Assembly (NCBI RefSeq): GCF_016862635.1
Contig: NZ_BONI01000041.1
Span: 1-64,000 of the forward strand
Direction: 5' to 3'
DNA length: 64,000 nt
DNA from: Catellatospora coxensis
GTDB taxonomy: Bacteria; Actinomycetota; Actinomycetes; Mycobacteriales; Micromonosporaceae
Part shown: piece by piece, positions 25,683-34,900 of the stretch
Layout of the letters: each line of letters begins with the position of its first letter
Numbering within the stretch: position 1 is the stretch's first letter
The notes under the pieces: generated by a model
The model's input: the letters and a program-made list of their open reading frames with translations, nothing else
The model's database searches: none
Told to the model about the DNA's origin: nothing
Translations under genes and position numbers: made by a program

Positions 25683-26177
25683 GTGGACCCACTCGACCGG
25701 ATTGACGACATCATCGCGCTGGTGGAAGCCGCGCGATCGGTGCCGATGTCGCGTAACTGCATGGTCGACCGCGGTGAGCTGATCGGCGCGCTGGACCAGC
25801 TCCGGGCAGAGTTGCCCGGGGAGCTGCGGCGATCCGCCGCGCTGCTGGAGGAGCGGGACAAGATCCTCGACTCCGGGCGGCGCGAGGCGGACCGGATCAT
25901 CCACGAGGGTGAGCAGGAACACGCCCGGCTCGTCTCGGTGAACGAGATCACTGTCTCCTCCGAGCACGAGGGCTCGCGCATCGTCGGCGAGGCCCGTGCC
26001 GAGGCGCAGCGCCTGCGCGAGGAGGTCGACGAGTACGTCGACACCGCGCTGGGCAACTTCGAGCAGTTCCTGACGCGTGCGCTGGCCTCCATCGAGCGCG
26101 GCCGGGACAAGATGCACGCGCTGCGGGAGATCGGCTCGTTCGTCCCGGGGGACGACGACCGCCCACTGCCGTTCTGA
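25683..26177 (+). CDS. Coiled-coil protein, cell-division-initiation-like
   Basis: 164 residues, almost entirely helical. The N-terminus (DPLDRIDDIIALVEAARSVP, SRNCMVDRGELIGALDQL) is conserved in actinobacterial homologues near coaD. It is followed by a long coiled coil (ALLEERDKILDSGRREADRI, AEAQRLREEVDEYVDTALGN) resembling DivIVA or ATP-synthase b-subunit helices. The start is GTG at 25683 after AAGGAG. Homologues are sometimes annotated as cell division initiation proteins, but I know of no direct evidence for that. It overlaps the first copy of a 19-bp direct repeat at its stop codon. Confidence 0.85.
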   Translation: MDPLDRIDDIIALVEAARSVPMSRNCMVDRGELIGALDQLRAELPGELRRSAALLEERDKILDSGRREADRIIHEGEQEHARLVSVNEITVSSEHEGSRIVGEARAEAQRLREEVDEYVDTALGNFEQFLTRALASIERGRDKMHALREIGSFVPGDDDRPLPF

Positions 26178-26216
26178 GTCATGCGGATCCCGCTGCCGAG
26201 TCATGCGGATCCCGCT
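26176..26216. repeat. 19-bp tandem direct repeat
   Basis: GAGTCATGCGGATCCCGCT occurs at 26176-26194 and again at 26198-26216, separated by three bases. The first copy includes part of the stop codon of the preceding gene. Confidence 0.9.
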
Positions 26217-26229
26217 ACGCGGCCTTGAT

Positions 26230-26264
26230 CGGTGTCATCCTGCGCTGCGCTCCGGATGACACCG
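26230..26264 (+). terminator. 11-bp hairpin before yceD
   Basis: CGGTGTCATCC at 26230-26240 pairs perfectly with 26254-26264 around a 13-nt loop. There is no U-tract. It may separate the coaD group from the yceD-rpmF-rnc group. Confidence 0.5.
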
Positions 26265-26402
26265 AGCGGCCGCTGCGACGGGCTCCTGTGGCGCGTGACC
26301 GCGCGAACCGGTGGTGGCGGTTCGACGGGGGCCTGTCGCTTCAGGTAATCTTCTACGTCGGCCTGCGATGACGGCCTCCATCTACCTGCCCAGTGAAAGC
26401 TC

Positions 26403-26993
26403 ATGTCTGCACACTCGACGAAGCACCTCGACCCGCGCGCTCCGCTCGTCCTCGACACTCGGGACCTGCCGCGAGGAGCGGGTTCGATGCGTGCCGTCCA
26501 ACGGGTGGTGCCGGCTCCGGCCGAGCTGGGTCTTCAGCTGATCGGCGTGCCCGAGGGCGCGGACCTGACGCTGGATCTGCGGCTGGAGTCGGTGTCGGAG
26601 GGCGTGCTCGTCTCCGGGACGGTCTCCGGTGAGGTGACGGGCGAGTGCGCCCGCTGCCTCGCCGACATCGGCGAGTCGTTGACCGTGAACATCCAGGAGC
26701 TTTTCGCGTACGCGGACAGCGCCACGGACGAGACCACGGACGAGGACGAGGTGGGCCGGCTCCAGGACGACATGATCGACCTTGAGCCGACGCTGCGGGA
26801 CGCGGTGGTGCTGGCGTTGCCGGTCAACCCGCTGTGCCGAGAGGACTGCCCAGGGCTGTGCTCCGAATGCGGAGCGCGCTGGGACGACCTGCCCGAGGAT
26901 CACTCCCACGAGCAGATCGACCCGCGCTGGGCGAAGTTGGGCAAGCTGACCGGCTCTTCAGGGCCGGACGAGCCGGCCGAGCCGGCGCCCTAG
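26403..26993 (+). CDS. YceD family protein (DUF177)
   Basis: 196 residues. The family motifs are present: LVLDTRDLPRGAGSM, GTVSGEVTGECARCLADIGE, and the C-terminal zinc-type cluster NPLCREDCPGLCSECGARWD. YceD/DUF177 proteins are encoded next to rpmF in most bacteria and are linked to 23S rRNA maturation. rpmF lies 116 nt downstream. The ATG at 26403 starts the conserved region; the short leader carries no strong ribosome site. Confidence 0.94.
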   Translation: MSAHSTKHLDPRAPLVLDTRDLPRGAGSMRAVQRVVPAPAELGLQLIGVPEGADLTLDLRLESVSEGVLVSGTVSGEVTGECARCLADIGESLTVNIQELFAYADSATDETTDEDEVGRLQDDMIDLEPTLRDAVVLALPVNPLCREDCPGLCSECGARWDDLPEDHSHEQIDPRWAKLGKLTGSSGPDEPAEPAP

Positions 26994-27109
26994 ATCGGTG
27001 ATTCGCCCGCCGCGTTCGCCGCGGTGGGGGCCGAGACCCGGGTACGACGGCTGCGGCCGTACCGAGATAATGGTCGGCGACCAGCCGACTACTACTGAGG
27101 AGTAAGACA

Positions 27110-27283
27110 GTGGCAGTCCCGAAGCGCAAGATGTCGCGCAGCAACACCCGTCACCGCCGGGCGCAGTGGAAGGTGAGCGCGGTCGCGACCGTCGCCTGCC
27201 CGCAGTGCAAGTCGGCCAAGCTGCCGCACGCCGCGTGCAGCGTGTGCGGCACCTACAACGGCCGCCAGGTTCTCGAGGTCTGA
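27110..27283 (+). CDS. rpmF: 50S ribosomal protein L32
   Basis: 57 residues, AVPKRKMSRSNTRHRRAQWK and CPQCKSAKLPHAACSVCGTY, ending NGRQVLEV. The four cysteines form the zinc site of bL32. The GTG start at 27110 follows GAGGAGTAAG. It sits between yceD and rnc, the normal order. A perfect hairpin follows 42 nt after its stop codon. Confidence 0.98.
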   Translation: MAVPKRKMSRSNTRHRRAQWKVSAVATVACPQCKSAKLPHAACSVCGTYNGRQVLEV

Positions 27284-27325
27284 GTCTCAGGCGATCCCGG
27301 TGCACCCGGGAAGCTGTGAAACGTC

Positions 27326-27359
27326 ACGTCGCCGGCTGGTTCTCACCAGCCGGCGACGT
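27326..27359 (+). promoter_or_regulatory. Hairpin upstream of rnc, candidate RNase III site
   Basis: ACGTCGCCGGCTGGT at 27326-27340 pairs perfectly over 15 bp with 27345-27359, loop TCTC. There is no U-tract. It lies 45 nt before the rnc start codon. It could terminate rpmF, or be a double-stranded substrate through which RNase III controls its own mRNA. Confidence 0.6.
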
Positions 27360-27404
27360 CGCCGTACCTGTGCTGCCCCTCAGCCGCCGGGAGGGGAGTG
27401 ACTG

Positions 27405-28178
27405 ATGGCCTCGAAGCCGTCCCAGGATCCGCGTGCCGCCGAGCGGTCCGCGGAGGCCGCCGCGGCCGATCTCGCCGCGGCGTTCGGTGTGACGCTGGAG
27501 CCCGAGCTGCTGGAGCGGGCGCTGACCCACCGCTCGTACGCGTACGAGCACGGCGGGCTGCCCACCAACGAGCGCCTGGAGTTCCTCGGCGACGCCGTGC
27601 TGGGCGTCGTCATCACCGCCTCGCTCTACGAGGCGCATCCCGACCTGCCCGAAGGCCGCCTGGCGAAGCTGCGGGCCAGTGTGGTGAACTCGCGCGCCCT
27701 GGCCGGGGTGGCCCGCTCCCTCGGCGGCGGCGGCATCGGCCGGCACCTGCTGCTCGGCAAGGGCGAGGAGACCACCGGCGGGCGCGACAAGGAGTCGATC
27801 CTCGCCGACACGCTCGAGGCGCTGCTGGGCGCGATCTACCTCGAGCACGGCATGGAGAAGGCCGCCGAGGTGGTCCGCGCGCTGTTCGACCCGCTGATGG
27901 CGGAGTCCGCGCGCCGGGGCGCGTCGCTGGACTGGAAGACGAGCCTGCAGGAGCTGACCTCCGCGCACGGCTGGGGCGTGCCCGAGTACGCCATCGAGGA
28001 GCAGGGCCCCGACCACGCCAAGATGTTCACCGCCTGGGCGGTCGTCGGCGGCGAGCGCTTCGGCGGCGTCACCGGCCGCACCAAGAAGGACGCCGAGCAG
28101 CGTGCGGCGGAGGACGCCTGGAAGCTGCTGTCGCACCGGGCCGTGGACATCTCGCACCCCGAGGCCCGGGAGGCCTGA
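27405..28178 (+). CDS. rnc: Ribonuclease III
   Basis: RNase III cuts double-stranded RNA in rRNA and mRNA maturation. The 257-residue product has the signature [16 protein letters not shown] (catalytic Glu/Asp), [20 protein letters not shown] with the second acidic set, and a C-terminal dsRNA-binding domain ([20 protein letters not shown] to [16 protein letters not shown]). The N-terminal 25 residues are Ala/Asp-rich. ATG at 27405 follows GGGAGGGGAG. mutM lies downstream, the conserved actinobacterial order. Confidence 0.98.
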   Translation: MASKPSQDPRAAERSAEAAAADLAAAFGVTLEPELLERALTHRSYAYEHGGLPTNERLEFLGDAVLGVVITASLYEAHPDLPEGRLAKLRASVVNSRALAGVARSLGGGGIGRHLLLGKGEETTGGRDKESILADTLEALLGAIYLEHGMEKAAEVVRALFDPLMAESARRGASLDWKTSLQELTSAHGWGVPEYAIEEQGPDHAKMFTAWAVVGGERFGGVTGRTKKDAEQRAAEDAWKLLSHRAVDISHPEAREA

Positions 28179-28343
28179 GGCCGCCACCGGCCCACGCCGC
28201 TGTGCCGGCCGCCCGTGGCGGGTGTCGGCGGGAACGTCGGTGGTGTTGTTCATGATGTGCGAGACGCCCGGGCCACGGCCCGGCCATCGGCGTCGTCACT
28301 GCTCCGCCGCCACGCGCGGCGGCCCGCGAGGGAGGCTGGAGTC

Positions 28344-29201
28344 ATGCCCGAGTTGCCCGAGGTCGAGACGGTCCGCAGCGGGCTGGCCCGCTGGGTGGTC
28401 GGCCGCACCATCGCCACCGTGGAGGTCCGGCACCCGCGTGCCGTACGCCGCCACCCGGCCGGGGCGCAGGACTTCGCCGACGTGCTGGCCGGGCGGACGA
28501 TCACCGAGGCCCGGCGCCGGGGCAAGTACCTGTGGCTGCCGCTGGACAGCGGGGACGCGGTCGTCGGCCACCTCGGCATGTCGGGCCAGCTGCTGGTGCA
28601 GCCCGCCACCGCGGCGGAGGAGAAGCACCTGCACATCCGGTTCGACTTCACCGACGACGGCCCGCAGCTGCGCTTCGTCGACCAGCGCACCTTCGGCGGG
28701 CTGGCGGTCTCGCCGGGCGGCGCGACCCTGCCGGCGGAGATCGCGCACATCGCGCTGGACCCGATGGACCCCGCGTTCGTCGAGGCGGACTTCGTGGCGG
28801 CGCTGCTGCGCAGGCGCACCGCGGTCAAACGGGCCCTGCTCGACCAGACGCTGATCTCCGGGGTCGGCAACATCTACGCCGACGAGGCGCTGTGGCGGGC
28901 GAAGCTGCACGGCGAGCGGCCCAGCGACGAGCTGACCAAGCCGGCCGCGTCGCGGCTGCTCGGGCACGTGCGCGACGTGCTCGGCGAGGCCATCGCGGTG
29001 GGCGGCACGACCTTCGACGCGCTGTACGTCAACGTCAACGGCGAGTCGGGCTACTTCGACCGCTCGCTCAACGCGTACGGGCGCGAGGGCGAGCCGTGCT
29101 CGCGGTGCGGGTCGCCGATCCGGCGCGAGCAGTTCATGAACCGCTCGTCGTTCTCCTGCCCGCGCTGCCAGCCCAGGCCGCGCACGGTGGGCCGGGCCTG
29201 A
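28344..29201 (+). CDS. mutM: Formamidopyrimidine-DNA glycosylase
   Basis: MutM removes 8-oxoguanine and ring-opened purines and nicks the abasic site. The 285-residue product begins [13 protein letters not shown] (catalytic Pro1/Glu2). The helix-two-turn-helix region [20 protein letters not shown] is present, as is the C-terminal zinc finger [13 protein letters not shown] to [11 protein letters not shown] at 28344 follows AGGGAGGCTGGA. The neighbouring minus-strand gene converges on it with only 23 nt between stop codons. Confidence 0.97.
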   Translation: MPELPEVETVRSGLARWVVGRTIATVEVRHPRAVRRHPAGAQDFADVLAGRTITEARRRGKYLWLPLDSGDAVVGHLGMSGQLLVQPATAAEEKHLHIRFDFTDDGPQLRFVDQRTFGGLAVSPGGATLPAEIAHIALDPMDPAFVEADFVAALLRRRTAVKRALLDQTLISGVGNIYADEALWRAKLHGERPSDELTKPAASRLLGHVRDVLGEAIAVGGTTFDALYVNVNGESGYFDRSLNAYGREGEPCSRCGSPIRREQFMNRSSFSCPRCQPRPRTVGRA

Positions 29202-29224
29202 CGGCCGCCCGGTCGGGCTGACGG

Positions 29225-29812
29225 TCAGCCCGGCGGGCGGTCGGGGGAGTCCGGGACGGTCAGGTCCGCGTCGGCGTGATCGGCGTCGAGCAGGCCGACC
29301 GGCAGCGACATCCGGTGCGCCTGCTGGACCAGCTCGTCGACGACGCTGGACGGCGCGCCCGCGAGCTGGTCCAGCACCGCGGCGTCGAAGCCCTTGTCGC
29401 GGCACAGCCGCAGCCGGTCGGTGAGGATGGGCGTGATCCGGGTGCGCAGCTCGCCCTCCGGGGCGTCCCAGCGCACCCGCCCGGCGTCGCTGGTCATCTC
29501 GGCGGGGAAGCGCGCCGCGTCGGGCCGGTCGCGCTCGACCTCGGCCAGCGGCAGGTAGCAGACCGCCCGGCGGCGGGCGTGGTGCAGGTCCTCGACCGTG
29601 GCCGCCGCGGTGGTGAACCCGTCCAGCACGAACACGTCGGCCACGGCGGCCTGCGGCGGCGCGGCCAGCGACCACTGCCAGCGCAGCCGATCGGGTACGG
29701 CGGCCGGCGGCGGGGCGTCGTACCAGTGCGTCGGCCGGGCCGGGGTGGCACAGGCGACGCAGCCCAGCACGACCACCGCGCTGACCGGCACGCGTACCCC
29801 CGCGATCCGCAC
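29225..29812 (-). CDS. GH114-like (endo-alpha-1,4-polygalactosaminidase-like) lipoprotein
   Basis: 195 residues. The signal VSAVVVLGC is a lipobox with Cys18. The mature part follows the GH114 pattern: RLRWQWSLAAPP, VADVFVLDGFTTAAATVEDL, RRRAVCYLPLAEVERDRPDA, and CRDKGFDAAVLDQLAG. In GH114 the last motif normally reads GFDGVEPDNVD; the Glu is absent here, so catalysis is uncertain. It lies two bases after the spherulin-4-like gene, on the same strand. Fungal GH114 (Ega3) cleaves alpha-1,4-galactosamine polymers; the substrate in this organism is unknown. Confidence 0.78.
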   Translation of the reverse strand: MRIAGVRVPVSAVVVLGCVACATPARPTHWYDAPPPAAVPDRLRWQWSLAAPPQAAVADVFVLDGFTTAAATVEDLHHARRRAVCYLPLAEVERDRPDAARFPAEMTSDAGRVRWDAPEGELRTRITPILTDRLRLCRDKGFDAAVLDQLAGAPSSVVDELVQQAHRMSLPVGLLDADHADADLTVPDSPDRPPG

Positions 29813-29814
29813 GG

Positions 29815-30441
29815 CTACACCGGCACCGGCACGACCGCGGACGCCCCGTGGATGGACGCCTCGTGGGTGGCCAGGCCGAACCGTGCGCCGCGGCCGCGCA
29901 TCAGCTCGTGGCAGGCCGCGATCTGGTCCAGCGGCACCGAGTGCACCAGGTGCGCGTCACCGGGCCGGACGCCCTCCTCGGTGCCGTGCCGGTAGCGGTC
30001 CCAGGGGCCCTCGAAGGTGCACAGCACCGCGCCCAGGCCCCGGTAGATGGAGTCGGTGGGGCGGCCCGGGTTCACCAGCAGCGTGTCGAAGCCGATCCGG
30101 CGGGCCGCGCGGACCGCGACGGCGACCGGGCCGATCGAGTACGGGCTGGTCGGGGCCTGGTCGAAGAAGACGCCCCGGACCGGGTAGCCGGCCCAGCGGC
30201 CGAGCTCGGCCCGCACCTGCTCGGCCGGGCGCGCGCCGAAGGCCAGGTCGACGTAGCCGAGCAGCCCGGCACCGGCGCGGACGAGCCGGGTGGTCGCCGC
30301 GGTCCAGGTCGGGTCGAGCCCGCTGCCGGGTCCGGCGTCGATGTTGAGCAGGACGGTCGCGCCGACGCCGGCGGCCTCGATCGTCGCCCACAGCTCCGGG
30401 TTCAGCTGGGGATGTGCGGGAAGTGGCAGCAGGGGGGTCAC
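29815..30441 (-). CDS. Spherulation-specific family 4 (GH135-like) protein
   Basis: 208 residues matching the spherulin-4 TIM barrel: LLPLPAHPQLNPELWATIEA, TVLLNIDAGPGSGLDPTW, GAGLLGYVDLAFGARPAEQV, YPVRGVFFDQAPTSPYSIGP, DTLLVNPGRPTDSIY and VLCTFEGPWDRY. The FFDQ acid and the FE pair match the catalytic positions of the GH135 enzyme Sph3. There is no signal peptide from the GTG at 30441, so it may be cytoplasmic or the start may be misplaced. It is co-transcribed with the GH114-like lipoprotein gene. Confidence 0.88.
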   Translation of the reverse strand: MTPLLPLPAHPQLNPELWATIEAAGVGATVLLNIDAGPGSGLDPTWTAATTRLVRAGAGLLGYVDLAFGARPAEQVRAELGRWAGYPVRGVFFDQAPTSPYSIGPVAVAVRAARRIGFDTLLVNPGRPTDSIYRGLGAVLCTFEGPWDRYRHGTEEGVRPGDAHLVHSVPLDQIAACHELMRGRGARFGLATHEASIHGASAVVPVPV

Positions 30442-30519
30442 GCCCGTACAACGACCGATATCGCGGTGCCGCGACTGCCCGGAAGTGACTGTCGGCTAGC
30501 CGACTGGTCACGCCCGCCA

Positions 30520-31257
30520 CTACTCGCGGCCGAACTCCTGCGTCCAGTACGCCCGGCGATCCTGGTAGGCCAGGCCCACGCCGGTCGCCCGCGCGTCGCA
30601 ATTCAGGATGTTGTTGCGGTGCCCGGTGCTGGCCATCCACGCGTCCACGACGGCCTGGGCGGTCGAGTAGCCGTAGGCGATGTTCTCCCCGGCCGCGTGG
30701 CGGCGCGGGTAGCCGGCGTCCTCCAGCCGGTCGACGAAGCTGCTGCCGTTGCGGCCGGTGTGGCTGAAGTAGTCGTACCGGGCCATGTCGGTGCTGTGCC
30801 GGCGGGCCGCGTCGGCCATCTGCTGGTCGGTGTGCAGGCGGCCGCAGCCGGCCCGTTCGCGCTCCCGGTTGATCAGGCTGGCGACCAGCCCTTCCAGGGC
30901 GGTGATCCGGTCGCTTTCGGGACTGGTCCGCGGGGCGGGGGTGCCGCCGCGCGCGGCGGCGGGCCGGTTCGCGGTGGAGGCGCCCGGGGTGGCGGCGGAC
31001 GGGGCGCGGGACGGGTACGACGACCCCTGCGGGGTGATCCGCGATGACGGAGTGTCACCGGAAAGGGAGGCCGCGGTGTCACCCGTACCGGTGACAGGCG
31101 CGGGGCCGGCCGCGGGCGATCCTCCGGTCGAGGTGGGTCCGCTCAGTGCCAGCACGCCGCCGACCAGGGCGGCGAGCAGTGCGCCCGAGCCGACCAGCGC
31201 GGGCAACCACCGCAGAGGCGCACGATGCCGGCCGGCGTAACGGCCACGAGGTGCCAC
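30520..31257 (-). CDS. CAP (SCP/PR-1) domain secreted protein
   Basis: 245 residues. A basic N-terminus precedes a membrane/signal segment (residues about 17-38), then a Pro/Ser/Ala/Thr-rich linker, then a C-terminal CAP domain (from about residue 118): LVASLINRERERAGCGRLHT, ADAARRHSTDMARYDYFSHT, AGENIAYGYSTAQAVVDAWM and STGHRNNILN. The CAP signature residues (His, Glu, His) are all present. In bacteria these secreted domains are of largely unknown function. The start is GTG at 31257, with a TAGCGT hexamer 6 nt upstream. Confidence 0.95.
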   Translation of the reverse strand: MAPRGRYAGRHRAPLRWLPALVGSGALLAALVGGVLALSGPTSTGGSPAAGPAPVTGTGDTAASLSGDTPSSRITPQGSSYPSRAPSAATPGASTANRPAAARGGTPAPRTSPESDRITALEGLVASLINRERERAGCGRLHTDQQMADAARRHSTDMARYDYFSHTGRNGSSFVDRLEDAGYPRRHAAGENIAYGYSTAQAVVDAWMASTGHRNNILNCDARATGVGLAYQDRRAYWTQEFGRE

Positions 31258-31263
31258 CGTCTG

Positions 31264-31269
31264 ACGCTA
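31264..31269 (-). promoter_or_regulatory. Leaderless -10 element of the CAP gene
   Basis: On the minus strand TAGCGT ends 6 nt before the GTG at 31257; no ribosome site is visible. Confidence 0.4.
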
Positions 31270-31328
31270 GCAAGCCGGGGCGGTTTGTCGCCTCTCGACA
31301 CCTTCCGTGACGTGTGGCGCAGGGCAAC

Positions 31329-31357
31329 TTGACGTTACGGGCGTATCGGCGGAGTAT
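31329..31357 (+). promoter_or_regulatory. Candidate promoter of the small coiled-coil gene
   Basis: TTGACG at 31329-31334 and GAGTAT at 31352-31357 have a 17-nt spacer. They lie about 140 nt upstream of the gene at 31495. Confidence 0.4.
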
Positions 31358-31494
31358 GGATACGTCGCCAGTCGCGCCCGACCGCGCTCGCCAGCCATAT
31401 CCGGAGAAACATTCCGGATGGCACGGGCCGGGAGTCGCGAATAACTGGGCGCGCGTTTGGCCGGCGAACCGGCAGCGCTTCACAAGGAGACGAT

Positions 31495-31689
31495 ATGGCG
31501 AAGGCCCTCTATGGCCACGTCGCCGCTGCGCCAGATCGGCGTATGCTCGACGAGGTCACCCGGTTGCGTGCCACGGTGCGGGCACTGGAGTTCGAGGTAA
31601 CCCGGTTGCGTGCGGAGAACGATCGGCTGGCGGCTGCTGCTGCCGAGGCTGACGACTTCTTCCGCATTGCCGAGCCGGCTCTGACCTGA
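31495..31689 (+). CDS. Small coiled-coil protein, unknown function
   Basis: 64 residues with a leucine/valine heptad region: LDEVTRLRATVRALEFEVTR, LRAENDRLAAAAAEADDF. The ATG at 31495 follows AAGGAG with good spacing, and an intrinsic terminator (31763-31796) closes the gene, so it is a real, separately transcribed gene. It probably dimerises. I do not recognise a named family. Confidence 0.82.
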   Translation: MAKALYGHVAAAPDRRMLDEVTRLRATVRALEFEVTRLRAENDRLAAAAAEADDFFRIAEPALT

Positions 31690-31762
31690 ACAAATCCCGC
31701 GTGAGCGGGACCGTGGCCGACCGCCGCTTCTGCCGGCGTCGCCACAGTGCACCAGTCCTTAT

Positions 31763-31796
31763 GCGCGCCTCCACTCCTGTGGCGGCGCGCTTTTTC
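31763..31796 (+). terminator. Intrinsic terminator before smc
   Basis: GCGCGCC (31763-31769), one mismatch, CCAC, loop TCCT, GTGG, then GGCGCGC (31784-31790), followed by TTTTTC. This is a canonical terminator. Confidence 0.92.
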
Positions 31797-31979
31797 ATGT
31801 GCCGGGCCGAACGGGCGGCGGCGGCGGTTTAACCGTCGGGCAGGGTTGGGCATACGACAGCGGCGGCAACGGCGGCGCGTCCGGTGGCCGATCTCCTGTT
31901 GGGTACCCTGCAGCTTTGACCAGATAGCATGTGCCACCCGCCGACCGGCGGGATCGCTGATGATCATTTTCGGAGCGCC

Positions 31980-34900
31980 GTGCACCTCAAGAGCCTGACG
32001 GTGAAGGGCTTCAAGTCCTTCGCCTCCGCGACCACGCTGCGGCTGGAGCCGGGCATCACCTGTGTGGTGGGCCCGAACGGCTCCGGCAAGTCCAACGTGG
32101 TGGACGCGATCTCCTGGGTGCTCGGCGAGCAGGGCGCCAAGGCGCTGCGCGGCGGCAAGATGGAAGACGTGATCTTCGCCGGCACGTCCGGCCGGCAGCC
32201 GCTGGGGCGCGCCGAGGTCACCCTCACCATCGACAACGCCGACGGCGCGCTGCCGATCGACTACACCGAGGTCTCGATCACCCGCCGGATGTTCCGCTCC
32301 GGCGAGAGCGAGTACGAGATCAACGGCGACGCCTGCCGCCTGATGGACATCCAGGAGCTGCTGTCGGACTCCGGCATCGGCCGGGAGATGCACGTCATCG
32401 TCGGCCAGGGCCGGCTCGACAGCGTGCTGCACGCCCGGCCCGAGGACCGCCGCTCGTTCATCGAGGAGGCCGCGGGCGTCCTCAAGCACCGCAAGCGCAA
32501 AGAGAAGGCGCTGCGCAAGCTCGACGCGATGCAGGCCAACCTGAACCGCGTCACCGACCTCACCGACGAGCTGCGCCGCCAGCTCAAGCCGCTGGGCCGG
32601 CAGGCCGAGGTGGCCCGCCGCGCCGCGACGATCCAGGCCGACCTGCGCGACGCCCGGCTGCGGCTGCTCGCCGACGACCTGTTCACGCTGCGCACGACCC
32701 TGGACAAGGAGGTCGCCGACGAGGCGGCCCTGCGCACCAGGCGGGAGCTGGTCGAGGAGGAGTACGAGCAGGTCCAGCAGCGGCTGTCGGTGCTGGAGGC
32801 GGCGCACGCCGCCGACGCGCCCGCGCTGACCCAGGCCCAGGACGTCTGGTACCAGCTGTCCGCGCTGCAGGAGCGCTTCCGCTCCACCGCCCAGCTGGCC
32901 GCCGAGCGCCACCGGCACCTGGCCGCGCCGACCGAGGAGGAGCGGTCCGGCCGCGACCCGGAGCGGCTGGAGGCCGAGGCCGAGGCGGTACGCGAGCAGG
33001 AGGAGGCGCTGCGCGAGGCGCTCACCGAGGACCAGGTGCGCCTGGCCGAGGCCGTCGAGCGCCGCCAGGAGCTGGAGCGCCAGCTCGCCGGCGCCGAACG
33101 CGCGCTGGTCGCCGCCGTGAAGGCGATCGCGGACCGTCGCGAGGGCATGGCGAAGCTGTCCGGCCAGGTCAACGCCGCGCGTACGCGGACCGCGACCGCG
33201 TCGGAGGAGATCGAGCGCCTGTCCACGGCGTACGGCGACGCCGCGATGCGGGCCGAGGCGGCACAGGAGCAGGTCGACGCCGTCGCCGAGCAGACCTCCG
33301 ACGCCGACCGCGACAACGCCGACCTGGACACCGCGCACGCGCTCGCGGTCGCCGCGTACGAGGAGGCCAACGCGGCGGTCAAGCGCGCCTCCGACGCCGA
33401 GCGCGCCGCCGAGAAGGAGGCCACCGGCTGGAAGGCCCGCGAGGAGGCGCTCGCGCTCGGCCTCAACCGCAAGGACGGCGCGGGTGCGCTGCTGGCCCGC
33501 GGCGGTGAGGTGCCCGGCCTGCTGGGCAGCGTCGCGTCGCTGCTGGCCGTCGAGCCCGGCTGTGAGGCGGCGCTCGCCGCGGCGCTGGGCGCGCTGGCCG
33601 ACGCGGTCGCGGTGTCCGGCGTCGACGAGGCGGCCGAGGCGATGCGGCTGCTCAAGATCCAGGATGCGGGCCGCGCCGCGCTGCTGATCGGCACGCCGAC
33701 CCCGCAGTCGCGCCCCGACGTGGCGCTGCCGCCCGGCGCCCGCTGGGTGCTCGACGTGGTGCGCTGCGCCGACACCATCCGCCCCGCGATCACCAGCGCG
33801 CTGCGCGACGTCGTGCTGGTCGCCGACCTGCGGGCCGCGTCGGCGCTGGTCGCCGCGCACCCGTCGCTGCGCGCGGTGACCGCCGAGGGCGACCTGGTCG
33901 GCGCGTTCGCCGGGGCCGGCGGCTCGGCCAAGGCCCCCAGCTACATCGAGGTGCAGGCGGCCGTCGACGAGGCCCGCGCCAAGCGCGCCGCGGCCGAGGA
34001 GTCGATCGCCGTCCTGCGCGAGGAGATCGCCGAGGCCCGCGAGCTCGCCACCGAGCGCAAGCGCGACGTGGACGAGGCCGCCGCCGCCAAGCGCGCCGCC
34101 GAGGGCGAGCGCAACGCCGCCGCCCGCCGCCTGGCCGAGGTCAGCGCCGCCGCCCGCTCCGCGCAGGCCGAGGCGCAGCGCCTGGCCGCCTCCCGGGACA
34201 AGGCCGTCGCCGCCCGCGAGCAGGACCTGACGCACCTGGCCGAGCTGGAGGAGCGGCTGGCGGCCGCCGAGGCGGTGCCCGTCGACGAGGACCCGTCCAC
34301 CGCCGAGCGCGACCAGCTCGCCGCGCTGGTGCCGCAGGCCCGGCAGAACGAGGTCGAGGTGCGCCTCGCGGTGCGTACCGCTGAGGAGCGGGTCTCGCAG
34401 ATCGCCGGCCGGGCCGACTCGCTGCTGCGCCAGGCCGCCGCCGAGCGCGCCGCCCGGGAGCGGGCCGCCGCCCGCCGGGCCGCCCGCGAGCGCGGGGCCG
34501 CCGTGGCCAAGGCCGTCGAGTCCGGCACCCGTGAGGTGCTGACCAGGCTGAACGTGGCGCTGGAGGAGGCCGCCGAGCGGCGGGACACCATCGCCGCGGC
34601 GCGTACGGCCCGGGAGGCCGAGCTGGCGCAGGTGCGCAACGGCGCGAAGCGGCTCGGCGACGACCTGAACCGGCTCACCTCCGAGGTGCACCGCGACGAG
34701 GTGGCCCGCGCCGAGCAGCGCATGCGCATCGAGCAGCTGGAGACCCGCGCCGCCGAGGAGTTCTCGCTGGACGTGGAGACCCTGCTCGGCGAGTACGGCC
34801 CCCAGGTCCCGGTGCCGGTGATCATGCTCGGCTCCGCGGACCTCGCCGAGCCGGAGCCCTACGACCGGGCCATCCAGGAGAAGCGCGCCGCCAAGGCCGA

